A stretch of 5,858 bases of DNA. Origin: Methanobacterium sp. GTDB lineage: Archaea > Methanobacteriota > Methanobacteria > Methanobacteriales > Methanobacteriaceae. The translations under genes were made by a program, and so were the position numbers. The notes below the pieces were generated by a model that saw nothing but the letters and a program-made list of their open reading frames with translations, was not told where the DNA came from and searched no databases. Position 1 is the first letter of the stretch. Every line of letters starts with the position of its first letter. Positions 1 to 4,578 of the stretch are shown here, piece after piece. The stretch spans positions 14,492 through 20,349 of the forward strand of contig PMMV01000110.1 in NCBI GenBank assembly GCA_003162115.1, in the 5' to 3' direction.

Positions 1-2
1 TA

Positions 3-161
3 TTCTCACATATAATTCCCCCAATTATGGGATTTATAGGCATCATACTAATGTGCACAGGTATAATGGATAAAAACAATCAATACACTTTAGCAGGTAT
101 TGTAATATTTTTTGCTGCAGGGATTATACCATTCCTCATATTACCGTCCCTTTTGGCTTAA
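3..161 (+). CDS. Partial membrane protein, C-terminal 52 residues
   Basis: An open plus-strand frame enters from the left edge and ends at a TAA at 159-161. The visible 52 residues are strongly hydrophobic. They form two likely transmembrane helices, about residues 3-22 and 28-51, joined by a short polar turn (DKNNQ), and the protein ends in LLPSLLA-like hydrophobic sequence with almost no cytoplasmic tail. There is an in-frame ATG at 27-29, but no Shine-Dalgarno-like sequence precedes it, so I read this as the end of a longer gene starting outside the window. It is the only plus-strand gene and is convergent with the 302-736 gene. I do not recognise the family, and nothing visible indicates a substrate or partner. 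That it is coding is supported by the amphipathic layout and the absence of stops, but the fragment is short. Confidence 0.6.
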   Translation, partial: FSHIIPPIMGFIGIILMCTGIMDKNNQYTLAGIVIFFAAGIIPFLILPSLLA

Positions 162-225
162 ATAGATTAATAATGGTGTAAACAGGTAAAATCTAATATT
201 CTGTTTATATTCAAAATAAATTAAC

Positions 226-282
226 TTTTTTTATGATTTGAGTACTATATTACAAATATCGTTTTGATTAGCAGGTTTTTTT
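226..282 (+). terminator. Oligo-T runs downstream of the membrane-protein gene
   Basis: Two T7 runs (226-232 and 276-282) lie 65 and 115 bases after the stop of the plus-strand gene. Archaeal RNA polymerase terminates at U-rich tracts without needing a strong hairpin, so either run could end this transcript. The remaining bases of the 162-301 convergent gap are AT-rich and show no gene. Confidence 0.4.
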
Positions 283-301
283 AGCTTATATTAAAAATAG
301 T

Positions 302-736
302 TTAATTTTTATTTTCATTTATTTCAATGTGTTTTTCAATCAATAAGTTGTAACCATCCACATTGATCTCATAATCCTCTTCAAAAACCAAAGTAGCCCT
401 CAACACTGCACCGGTATTATCGTTGAATGTATCAAAATGCATTTCACCATAGTCCAGGAGCCTTTTTCCAATAATATTTTCAATATCTATTGGATTGTTA
501 AAACTATCACAAACACCAAACTCCATATTATTGGCTGTAATACTCACTTTACACGTATTTTCGATGTCAATCTGGTCTGTGTCTTCAAAAGTTAGGATGA
601 TCTGTTCTAAAGGTCCAGTCTCATCAACAGCAGGTTTGTGAAATATTTTTTCACATTTTATCAGCTTCTCGCCCCGAGACTTCCATAAGTCTTTATTAAA
701 ATTATAATTTATACCTTCATCAATTTCTTCAATCAT
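302..736 (-). CDS. Unrecognised acidic 144-residue protein
   Basis: I do not recognise this gene. The protein is strongly acidic (many Glu and Asp, few Lys and Arg), with no signal peptide and no membrane segment, so it is probably cytoplasmic. Alternating hydrophobic stretches suggest a mostly beta-strand domain: around residues 45-51 (QIILTFE), 62-76, 98-104 and 109-126 (an AVLRATLVFEEDYEINV-type stretch), followed by a C-terminal YNLLIEKHIEI strand. Three Cys (28, 62, 76) are too scattered for a clear metal site. The start is well supported: AGGAGA at 744-749 lies 7 bases before the ATG at 734-736. It sits downstream of the PfkB gene but behind 129 bases of AT-rich sequence with its own possible TATA box and a terminator-like hairpin before it, so it is probably transcribed alone. 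The beta-rich acidic character recalls small immunity-like or lineage-specific proteins, but I cannot assign a function. Confidence 0.8.
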   Translation of the reverse strand: MIEEIDEGINYNFNKDLWKSRGEKLIKCEKIFHKPAVDETGPLEQIILTFEDTDQIDIENTCKVSITANNMEFGVCDSFNNPIDIENIIGKRLLDYGEMHFDTFNDNTGAVLRATLVFEEDYEINVDGYNLLIEKHIEINENKN

Positions 737-743
737 ATAATTG

Positions 744-749
744 TCTCCT
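744..749 (-). promoter_or_regulatory. Ribosome binding site of the 144-residue protein
   Basis: The minus strand reads AGGAGA, 7 bases before the ATG at 736. It supports this start over any downstream Met. Confidence 0.65.
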
Positions 750-779
750 AATAGTCTAGTTAATTTAATATTTGCCCCT

Positions 780-789
780 ATTAATAAAA
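780..789 (-). promoter_or_regulatory. Possible TATA box for the 144-residue protein
   Basis: The minus strand reads TTTTATTAAT, 44-53 bases before the start codon, a position that would give a leader of roughly 25 bases. The same 12-mer AAATTTTATTAA (781-792) recurs before the PfkB gene (1812-1823) at a similar distance from its start. The surrounding sequence is so AT-rich that chance matches are likely. Confidence 0.35.
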
Positions 790-813
790 TTTTTTAAATT
801 TTTTTTTTAAAAA
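790..813. repeat. Closely spaced A/T tracts
   Basis: The plus strand has T6 (790-795), AAA, T10 (799-808) and A5 (809-813). The centres of the T6 and T10 tracts are about 11 bases apart, near one helical turn, which is the spacing expected of intrinsically curved DNA. They lie just upstream of the possible TATA box of the 144-residue gene. Confidence 0.45.
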
Positions 814-842
814 TTCATTTTTCTAAATTCACAAGTTATTTT

Positions 843-873
843 AAAAAATTCTAAATTTAAGATTTTTAGAATT
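843..873 (-). terminator. Hairpin plus T6 after the PfkB gene
   Basis: A perfect 9-base inverted repeat (AATTCTAAA, 865-873 on the minus strand, pairing with TTTAGAATT, 847-855) encloses a 9-base loop. In the minus-strand direction it runs straight into T6 (848-843). It overlaps the TAA of the PfkB gene (866-868). The stem has only one G-C pair and would be weak in RNA. The T run placed directly after a stop is the better evidence for termination. Confidence 0.5.
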
Positions 874-1762
874 CATGCCATTGAAGCCGTTTATTTACCA
901 TTGACTTGTTTCCTTGGAATGCTCCAATTTTTTCAAGTTTCATTGTAGATACCATTGAAGCAAATATTCCACAAGTTTCTGGATCTGGTGATTCTATTCT
1001 TTTAGTTACATAAGCAGCCATGTATGTATCACCAAGACCAGTTGGATCCATGCATTGCTTGGGCGGAAATGCGGGAATTTTATAGGTATGCTCTGATAAT
1101 GATGAGTATATCATAGCGCCTCTATCTCCACGGGTGATAATTATCTCCTCAGGACCGAATTGTGAAAGTTCACTACCAATCATATTGAGTTTACGACTTC
1201 CATTATCCATTATAACCTTAGCCTCAACTTCATCGATGAAAACCATTTGAATATACCTTAAAAATTTCTGAAAATCCTTCCACGGCTTTAAAATAACTTT
1301 ATGATTTTTTAACTGCCTCAAATAACCTTGGGCACCTAAATAGATTGGTATATTGTGACTGTATATGTGTTCAATAGTTTCAATTGGAATATCAGAAGGT
1401 GACAATGGGCATAAGAGAACAGCATCGTAGCTTTCAATATCTTCAGGAAGGCTTTGAGGATTAACAGGATTTTTTGGTACGTTTGCTTTCTGAACCCGGT
1501 GGTTAGGATCATGGTTAGGGTAGATATTCTCAAATTCCATTGTTTTTTCGAAAAATATTGGGATTATATTCACATTATCTGGGAATGCGTTCAATAGTTC
1601 ATTATCATCGTATGAAAGTGTGATAATAGCAGTTACATCCACTTCAAGTTTTGAAAGTACAACTGCTTGGTAATAAACAGCCCCTCCAGTGGAGTGGTAC
1701 ATCAACCCATCCCTTAAAATTGTATCTCTAGTTAATGGACCTATTATAATAAATTTTGGCAT
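866..1762 (-). CDS. PfkB-family (ribokinase-like) sugar or nucleoside kinase
   Basis: This 298-residue protein has the usual length and layout of the PfkB family, which transfers the ATP gamma-phosphate to a hydroxyl of a sugar, sugar acid or nucleoside. The C-terminal signature is clear: DPTGLGDTY at residues 239-247, with the GLGD anion hole and the likely catalytic base Asp245. Upstream, IIITRGDRGA matches the strand-turn before the nucleotide site. At the N terminus, GPLTRD places Asp13 where ribokinase has a sugar-binding Asp. The first signature is modified: GGAVYYQA at 26-33 has Tyr31 where ribokinase has Asn, so the substrate is probably not ribose. AGGT at 1768-1771, 5 bases before the ATG, supports the start. 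It lies 69 bases after the HisA-like gene with a possible TATA box between, and ends at a terminator-like hairpin. The family is secure; the substrate is unknown. Confidence 0.92.
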   Translation of the reverse strand: MPKFIIIGPLTRDTILRDGLMYHSTGGAVYYQAVVLSKLEVDVTAIITLSYDDNELLNAFPDNVNIIPIFFEKTMEFENIYPNHDPNHRVQKANVPKNPVNPQSLPEDIESYDAVLLCPLSPSDIPIETIEHIYSHNIPIYLGAQGYLRQLKNHKVILKPWKDFQKFLRYIQMVFIDEVEAKVIMDNGSRKLNMIGSELSQFGPEEIIITRGDRGAMIYSSLSEHTYKIPAFPPKQCMDPTGLGDTYMAAYVTKRIESPDPETCGIFASMVSTMKLEKIGAFQGNKSMVNKRLQWHEF

Positions 1763-1810
1763 AATCTACCTTTTATTAGTTTTATAATCTAATAACAGTT
1801 TGATGGTTAA

Positions 1811-1820
1811 GTTAATAAAA
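1811..1820 (-). promoter_or_regulatory. Possible TATA box for the PfkB gene
   Basis: The minus strand reads TTTTATTAAC, 49-58 bases before the PfkB start. A perfect 10-base palindrome, TTTGATCAAA (1821-1830), abuts its upstream edge where the BRE would sit. Cotranscription from the HisA-like gene remains possible, because no T run longer than four separates the two. Confidence 0.35.
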
Positions 1821-1831
1821 TTTGATCAAAA

Positions 1832-2521
1832 TTAGAGGGGATTATTGAAAATTCCCGAATGAAGTGCTGTTCCTACTAAAAAGTTTTTGATACCCATTTC
1901 AGTTAGTTCGAGAATATCCTGGTCTCTTACACCGCCACCGAGTATAAGACTAGTTTCGAGATCGATGAATCTATTTACAAGATCGTGATTAAACCCTTTT
2001 TCTGTCCCAACCCTTGAAACATCCAATAATATGACCTCTAATGGTTTTATTTCTTTGATTATCTTTATAACGTCCTCAAAATCAGTATTTATATGTTTAC
2101 CAAGTACATTCCCTTCCTTAACATCCACACTCATCACAAGATTTTGTTTTGGGAAAAAGGAGAATAATAATTTCAGGTCTTCCAGACTATTAATCGTCTC
2201 GGTTGCAATGATAACCTTTTCAACAGTATCAAGGATATTTTCAGCATCATCAAAGCTATTCAACCCTGAATCGAGCATTACTGGAATTATATTGTTCATT
2301 TCTCTTACAACTTTAAGATTTAATCCTTTATCTTCTATTGCATCGAGATCTGCTACATAAATTCTCTTGAATCCGGCTTCTTTTAGTGCAATTGAAATTG
2401 CAATTGGGTCGGATGAATTATGGAATACAGTTTTAAGTGGTTTATAGGTTTCCCTTTTTCCGGATTTACCAGAAACAGCTATTCCATCTTTCAGATCGAT
2501 TACGGGTATTATCATGTCCAT
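1832..2521 (-). CDS. HisA-related TIM-barrel protein (COG1411-type paralog)
   Basis: This 229-residue protein is a HisA/HisF-type (beta/alpha)8 barrel. True HisA isomerises ProFAR to PRFAR in histidine biosynthesis, using an Asp on strand 1 and another on strand 5. Both are present here: Asp9 in VIDLKDG and Asp133 in SVDVKEG. The C-terminal half-barrel keeps the phosphate site, GGGVR at 195-199 and GTALHSG at 217-223, and the strand-6 LLDVSRVGTEKG matches HisA. The N-terminal half differs: the expected GGGIR and GT motifs are replaced by DSGLN (84-88) and ATET (106-109), and the loop after strand 1 lacks the usual VRL motif. This fits the methanogen paralog group annotated as related to proFAR isomerase, whose reaction is not settled to my knowledge. 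ATG codons 1 and 3 are both possible starts, and neither has a strong ribosome site. It follows the T8 run that closes the upstream cluster, so it likely has its own promoter. Confidence 0.88.
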   Translation of the reverse strand: MDMIIPVIDLKDGIAVSGKSGKRETYKPLKTVFHNSSDPIAISIALKEAGFKRIYVADLDAIEDKGLNLKVVREMNNIIPVMLDSGLNSFDDAENILDTVEKVIIATETINSLEDLKLLFSFFPKQNLVMSVDVKEGNVLGKHINTDFEDVIKIIKEIKPLEVILLDVSRVGTEKGFNHDLVNRFIDLETSLILGGGVRDQDILELTEMGIKNFLVGTALHSGIFNNPL

Positions 2522-2570
2522 TCAATCCAATTTATTTAAATTTGAGATTTTAAATAGAGTAAATAAATAA

Positions 2571-2578
2571 AATATAAA
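2571..2578 (-). promoter_or_regulatory. Possible TATA box for the HisA-like gene
   Basis: The minus strand reads TTTATATT, 50-57 bases before the HisA-like start. This is close to the archaeal box A consensus and downstream of the T8 run that follows the DUF3194 gene. It would give a leader of about 28 bases. Confidence 0.5.
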
Positions 2579-2600
2579 TTTATGAAATAATTTATGATAT

Positions 2601-2608
2601 AAAAAAAA
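2601..2608 (-). terminator. T8 run closing the prefoldin/DUF3194 unit
   Basis: In the minus-strand direction, T8 begins 4 bases after the DUF3194 stop codon (2612-2614), with no stable hairpin before it. U-rich tracts of this kind are sufficient for archaeal RNA polymerase termination. Confidence 0.6.
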
Positions 2609-2611
2609 CAT

Positions 2612-2875
2612 TTAACTATCAGCCAGATAACTGTCAACTTCTTTAATTGCATGAGCAACTGCATCTTCTGCAATCTTTTCATCAGGTTTTGATAAAGGGT
2701 CGAATTGGATGTCGACTTGTATATCCATATCTAAACCATCATGATAGTCAAGCTCAACCTTTATATCTAGGTTTACAACCTCTTTTTTCGAAACCTTTGA
2801 ATAAATAAAGTTTTCTACAGATTTAGCAGCAAGTCCAGAAATTTCATCAAGCTCATGGTCTGAAAGTTTCTTCAA
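2612..2875 (-). CDS. DUF3194 family protein
   Basis: This 87-residue acidic protein matches the archaeal DUF3194 family, which is commonly found directly after prefoldin beta. It has no assigned function to my knowledge. The visible layout is an N-terminal helix (LSDHELDEISGLAAKSVENF, about 4-23), two beta strands with alternating charged and hydrophobic residues (VVNLDIKVELDY, 33-44, and LDMDIQVDIQFD, 48-59), and a C-terminal helix (PDEKIAEDAVAHAIKEVDSYL), giving an alpha-beta-beta-alpha fold. The start is TTG at 2873-2875, overlapping the prefoldin beta TGA stop as TTGA. AGGT lies just before it with a short spacer. There is no in-frame Met further on that would leave a whole domain, so the TTG is convincing. 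The 4-base overlap implies translational coupling with prefoldin beta. Confidence 0.85.
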   Translation of the reverse strand: MKKLSDHELDEISGLAAKSVENFIYSKVSKKEVVNLDIKVELDYHDGLDMDIQVDIQFDPLSKPDEKIAEDAVAHAIKEVDSYLADS

Positions 2876-3237
2876 TTACCTAACCCCTGTTGTGCACCAG
2901 ATCCCTGCATTGCTTCTTGTAGGGTTCCTTGCATTTCCTGGAGTTTGGCCATGATACGTTCTTCCTGTCGTTTAACTGTTTTCTCACGAAGTTTGAGAGT
3001 TTCAATTTTATCTTCCAGTTCTTCTGTTACTTCATCCTTATTAACTTTTATAAGAAGATTGCCCGCGGTTTTGTAAACGTCTGTGTCTCCTTCAACCTTT
3101 TTAAGTTCTTCAAGTGCCTTTTCAGTTTCTTTTATCTGCATTTCAACGCTCTGTTTTTGCATTGTAATTGCCTGAGCTTGTTGTTGTGCCTGTTGGAATT
3201 GTGCTATTTGATGTTGGATATTTTTTGGAAGTTCCAT
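2872..3237 (-). CDS. pfdB: Prefoldin beta subunit
   Basis: This 121-residue protein is the beta subunit of archaeal prefoldin, the cytoplasmic alpha2-beta4 holdase that captures unfolded proteins in coiled-coil arms and passes them to the group II chaperonin. It begins with the typical MELPKNIQHQIAQFQQ. Two heptad-patterned, Gln/Glu/Lys-rich helices (about 5-48 and 70-108) flank a beta hairpin (about 50-68, containing VYKTAGNLLIKV) that forms the hexamer body. A flexible Gly/Gln tail follows. The start is ATG 3235-3237, preceded by GAGGTGA with a 5-base spacer. A longer frame back to a TTG at 3270 has no ribosome site. It follows pcc1 after an 86-base gap and overlaps DUF3194 by 4 bases. Confidence 0.97.
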   Translation of the reverse strand: MELPKNIQHQIAQFQQAQQQAQAITMQKQSVEMQIKETEKALEELKKVEGDTDVYKTAGNLLIKVNKDEVTEELEDKIETLKLREKTVKRQEERIMAKLQEMQGTLQEAMQGSGAQQGLGN

Positions 3238-3242
3238 TTTAT

Positions 3243-3249
3243 TCACCTC
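3243..3249 (-). promoter_or_regulatory. Ribosome binding site that fixes the prefoldin beta start
   Basis: GAGGTGA on the minus strand lies 5 bases before ATG 3237. It argues against the 11-codon longer reading from TTG 3270. Confidence 0.8.
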
Positions 3250-3252
3250 ATT

Positions 3253-3267
3253 AACCTTTAAAAGGTT
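3253..3267. repeat. 15-base palindrome in the prefoldin beta leader
   Basis: A perfect 7+1+7 inverted repeat (aaccttt-a-aaaggtt on the plus strand) sits immediately upstream of the prefoldin beta ribosome site. The one-base centre makes an RNA hairpin poor, so a protein-binding operator is the more natural reading. It could be chance in an AT-rich gap. Confidence 0.4.
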
Positions 3268-3290
3268 CAAATAAATTTTTTTATTGAAAA

Positions 3291-3299
3291 TACTTTAAA
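3291..3299 (-). promoter_or_regulatory. Possible TATA box before prefoldin beta
   Basis: The minus strand reads TTTAAAGTA, 54-62 bases before the pfdB start. This would put the transcript start near the edge of the palindrome at 3253-3267. The match is weak, and read-through from pcc1 is equally plausible. Confidence 0.25.
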
Positions 3300-3323
3300 T
3301 TTGAATTATTAATCATTAAAATA

Positions 3324-3599
3324 TTAATTTTTAAGATTTATAACCTCTTCAGAGAGTTTTATCCATCTTAAATACGAATTCAAAGATGCTCTAAATGATG
3401 CAGTATCTTGAGCATTGATAACTATTTTTAAAGTGCTGTCTCGAATATCAACACTTACAGAAGTTCTGTCAGATGGAGATCCATTGATTTCCGGTTTAAT
3501 AGATTCTAAAACAATTTTTGCATCTCTAGGGCTTTCAAAATCGATTTCAAGTTCTGTTTCAACGCCTCCGATAAATTTAGAATTATTGATATGTTCCAA
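3324..3599 (-). CDS. pcc1: KEOPS complex subunit Pcc1
   Basis: This 91-residue protein is the small dimerising Pcc1 subunit of KEOPS, which with Kae1, Bud32 and Cgi121 makes the N6-threonylcarbamoyl group on A37 of ANN-reading tRNAs. The sequence has the family pattern: a first strand (GGVETELEIDFESPRDAKIV), a helix leading to IKPEI, a central pair of strands (SVSVDIRDSTLKIVINAQD) and the C-terminal helix (ASFRASLNSYLRWIKLSEEV) that carries the Pcc1 hallmark of Ala/Ser-rich spacing followed by an Arg-Trp segment. I choose TTG 3597-3599 as start because GGAGGT (3607-3612) lies exactly 7 bases before it and the Brix stop is two bases upstream. The alternative ATG at 3612-3614 adds five residues, would overlap the Brix gene by 13 bases and has no usable ribosome site. 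Confidence 0.85.
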   Translation of the reverse strand: MEHINNSKFIGGVETELEIDFESPRDAKIVLESIKPEINGSPSDRTSVSVDIRDSTLKIVINAQDTASFRASLNSYLRWIKLSEEVINLKN

Positions 3600-3601
3600 A
3601 T

Positions 3602-4096
3602 TTAGTACCTCCATTCCTTGATAAAAATTTTAGGACCAGTTTCGATACCGTTACTTCCATAAAATTCTATCAAAGCCCTATATTTTTCATCAACCTTCTT
3701 TATCACCATTAGATTTTCTAATGGTGAGTCTTTTGTAGACTTGGGTATATCGAGTATATTTCCAAGTTGGTCAAGTTCAGAAACATCAGAGTTTAATTTT
3801 AGATTTTCAGATTTGACTCTGCTCTTGGAATCAGCATTCGAATTTGGAATTCCAACAGTAACTTCCAATGAAAATATTATTTCTCCTTCTGAATTTTGGA
3901 AGTCTATCCTACTGGGATTTCCCTTAGTCTCTGATATTAATGCTATTTTGTCATATCCGAGTTCTGAAGATTTTATAAGAACGTCACGGACGCTCATCTT
4001 TCCCCGGTTGATATAACTCGAATTTAAAACCCTTACTAAACTCTTGCAGAACGATCTTGTACGTTGGGAGGGCTTCCTTGACGTTGTTATCAACAT
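3602..4096 (-). CDS. Archaeal Brix-domain (Imp4-like) ribosome biogenesis protein
   Basis: This 164-residue single-domain protein belongs to the archaeal Brix/Imp4 family, thought to bind rRNA during ribosomal subunit assembly. The basic N-terminal motif MLITTSRKPSQRTRSF is diagnostic, followed by NRGKMSVRDVL (31-41), also typical. The rest alternates strands and helices (YDKIALISETKGNPSRIDF, about 49-67; EIIFSLEVTV, 72-81) and ends in GPKIFIKEWRY. Length is usual for archaeal members, which lack the eukaryotic extensions. The ATG at 4094-4096 is 9 bases after the rpoP stop but shows no Shine-Dalgarno sequence, so translation may depend on coupling to rpoP. Its last codons contain the GGAGGT used by pcc1. 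The neighbours (exosome, L37Ae, RpoP) support a role in RNA and ribosome metabolism. Confidence 0.92.
   Translation of the reverse strand: MLITTSRKPSQRTRSFCKSLVRVLNSSYINRGKMSVRDVLIKSSELGYDKIALISETKGNPSRIDFQNSEGEIIFSLEVTVGIPNSNADSKSRVKSENLKLNSDVSELDQLGNILDIPKSTKDSPLENLMVIKKVDEKYRALIEFYGSNGIETGPKIFIKEWRY
3607..3612 (-). promoter_or_regulatory. Ribosome binding site that decides the pcc1 start
   Basis: GGAGGT within the last Brix codons lies 7 bases before TTG 3599. It overlaps the alternative ATG codon at 3612-3614, so it cannot serve that start. The spacing is identical to the rpoP site. Confidence 0.7.
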
Positions 4097-4105
4097 GTTT
4101 AATGA

Positions 4106-4237
4106 TTATTTTGCTTTAATACTTCTCCTCACAGGTGGTATTTCCTTGAAAAGGATCCTGTACCTGCAGCTTGGACATTTAGATTCAGTGTAACCTTTAA
4201 TGTCAACTAAAGTACCGCATTTTCCACATTTATACAA
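4106..4237 (-). CDS. rpoP: DNA-directed RNA polymerase subunit P (Rpo12)
   Basis: This 43-residue protein is archaeal RNA polymerase subunit P, the counterpart of eukaryotic Rpb12, a small zinc-binding subunit at the Rpo3/Rpo10/Rpo11 assembly platform. The sequence starts YKCGKCG and contains [13 protein letters not shown]. Four zinc ligands are present: Cys4, Cys7, Cys21 and Cys24 (CX2C-X13-CX2C). The C terminus is basic (VRRSIKAK). Length is normal for the family. The start is TTG at 4235-4237, with GGAGGT 7 bases upstream. The rpl37Ae stop ends one base before it, so the two genes are almost certainly coupled. It is easily missed because of its size and non-ATG start. The conserved rpl37Ae-rpoP order agrees with the assignment. 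Confidence 0.96.
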   Translation of the reverse strand: MYKCGKCGTLVDIKGYTESKCPSCRYRILFKEIPPVRRSIKAK

Positions 4238-4238
4238 T

Positions 4239-4508
4239 TTATAAACCTCCGACTATCCTCTTAATATTTCGTGCAGCTGTTTTACCCATAGGGGTTGTTG
4301 GAAGGTATGCTCCCCCAGTAAATACGTTTCCACATTTTCTGCATTTCCATATTCCAGCTGAGATCCTGCGTACTGCAGGTCTATCACACTGAGGACAAAG
4401 ATGATCCCGTTTCATGTTTTCTTCTATTCCTTTAACTGTCCTTTTGGCCTTTCTACCGTATCTTGCACCGAATCTTCCGGTTATGCCTACTTTTTTTGTT
4501 CTTGCCAT
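4239..4508 (-). CDS. rpl37ae: 50S ribosomal protein L37Ae (eL43)
   Basis: This 89-residue basic protein is large-subunit protein L37Ae, shared by archaea and eukaryotes. It opens with the highly conserved [21 protein letters not shown] rRNA-binding segment. A zinc ribbon follows: Cys38, Cys41, Cys56 and Cys59 (CX2C-X14-CX2C), with [10 protein letters not shown] and FTGGAY matching family signatures. The ATG at 4506-4508 has AGGTGAT (4514-4520) 5 bases upstream. A 137-base AT-rich gap with a T9 run and a TATA-like box separates it from rrp42, so it may head its own transcript with rpoP, the Brix gene and pcc1 even if some transcripts run through from the exosome genes. Confidence 0.98.
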   Translation of the reverse strand: MARTKKVGITGRFGARYGRKAKRTVKGIEENMKRDHLCPQCDRPAVRRISAGIWKCRKCGNVFTGGAYLPTTPMGKTAARNIKRIVGGL

Positions 4509-4543
4509 TTTATATCACCTAGATTATTTTGAATATCTTTGAA

Positions 4544-4551
4544 TTATATTT
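4544..4551 (-). promoter_or_regulatory. Probable promoter of the rpl37ae-rpoP-Brix-pcc1 unit
   Basis: The minus strand reads GAAA followed by AATATAA (TATA core at 4544-4551), a purine-rich BRE-like plus TATA arrangement 36-43 bases before the rpl37ae ATG. It would start RNA near 4522, only a few bases before the ribosome site. Confidence 0.45.
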
Positions 4552-4569
4552 TTCAATGAAATCATTCAT

Positions 4570-4578
4570 AAAAAAAAA
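4570..4578 (-). terminator. T9 run between rrp42 and rpl37ae
   Basis: In the minus-strand direction, a T9 run lies about 67 bases after the rrp42 TAG stop, and the TATA-like box of rpl37ae follows about 20 bases later. This fits termination, possibly partial, of the exosome transcript. No G-C-rich hairpin precedes it. Confidence 0.5.

Noticed and set aside
1336..1533. 65-codon minus-strand open frame inside the PfkB gene
   Set aside because: It lies wholly within the PfkB coding sequence in another frame, has no ribosome site and a low-complexity hydrophobic product. It is a shadow frame.
1821..1830. TTTGATCAAA palindrome upstream of the PfkB gene as an operator
   Set aside because: It is a perfect 10-base palindrome beside the possible TATA box, but it is short and expected at moderate frequency in such AT-rich sequence. 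It is mentioned with the promoter and not claimed as a separate site.
2031..2360. 109-codon plus-strand open frame opposite the HisA-like gene
   Set aside because: It is antisense to a clear TIM-barrel gene, its product is Ser/Thr/Ile-rich with no domain, and it has no ribosome site. The antisense plus-strand frames over pfdB, pcc1, Brix, rrp42 and rrp41 were rejected for the same reasons.
3238..3270. N-terminal extension of prefoldin beta from TTG 3270
   Set aside because: There is no ribosome site before TTG 3270, whereas ATG 3237 has GAGGTGA at 5 bases and begins with the family-typical MELPKNIQ. The extension would also translate through the palindrome.
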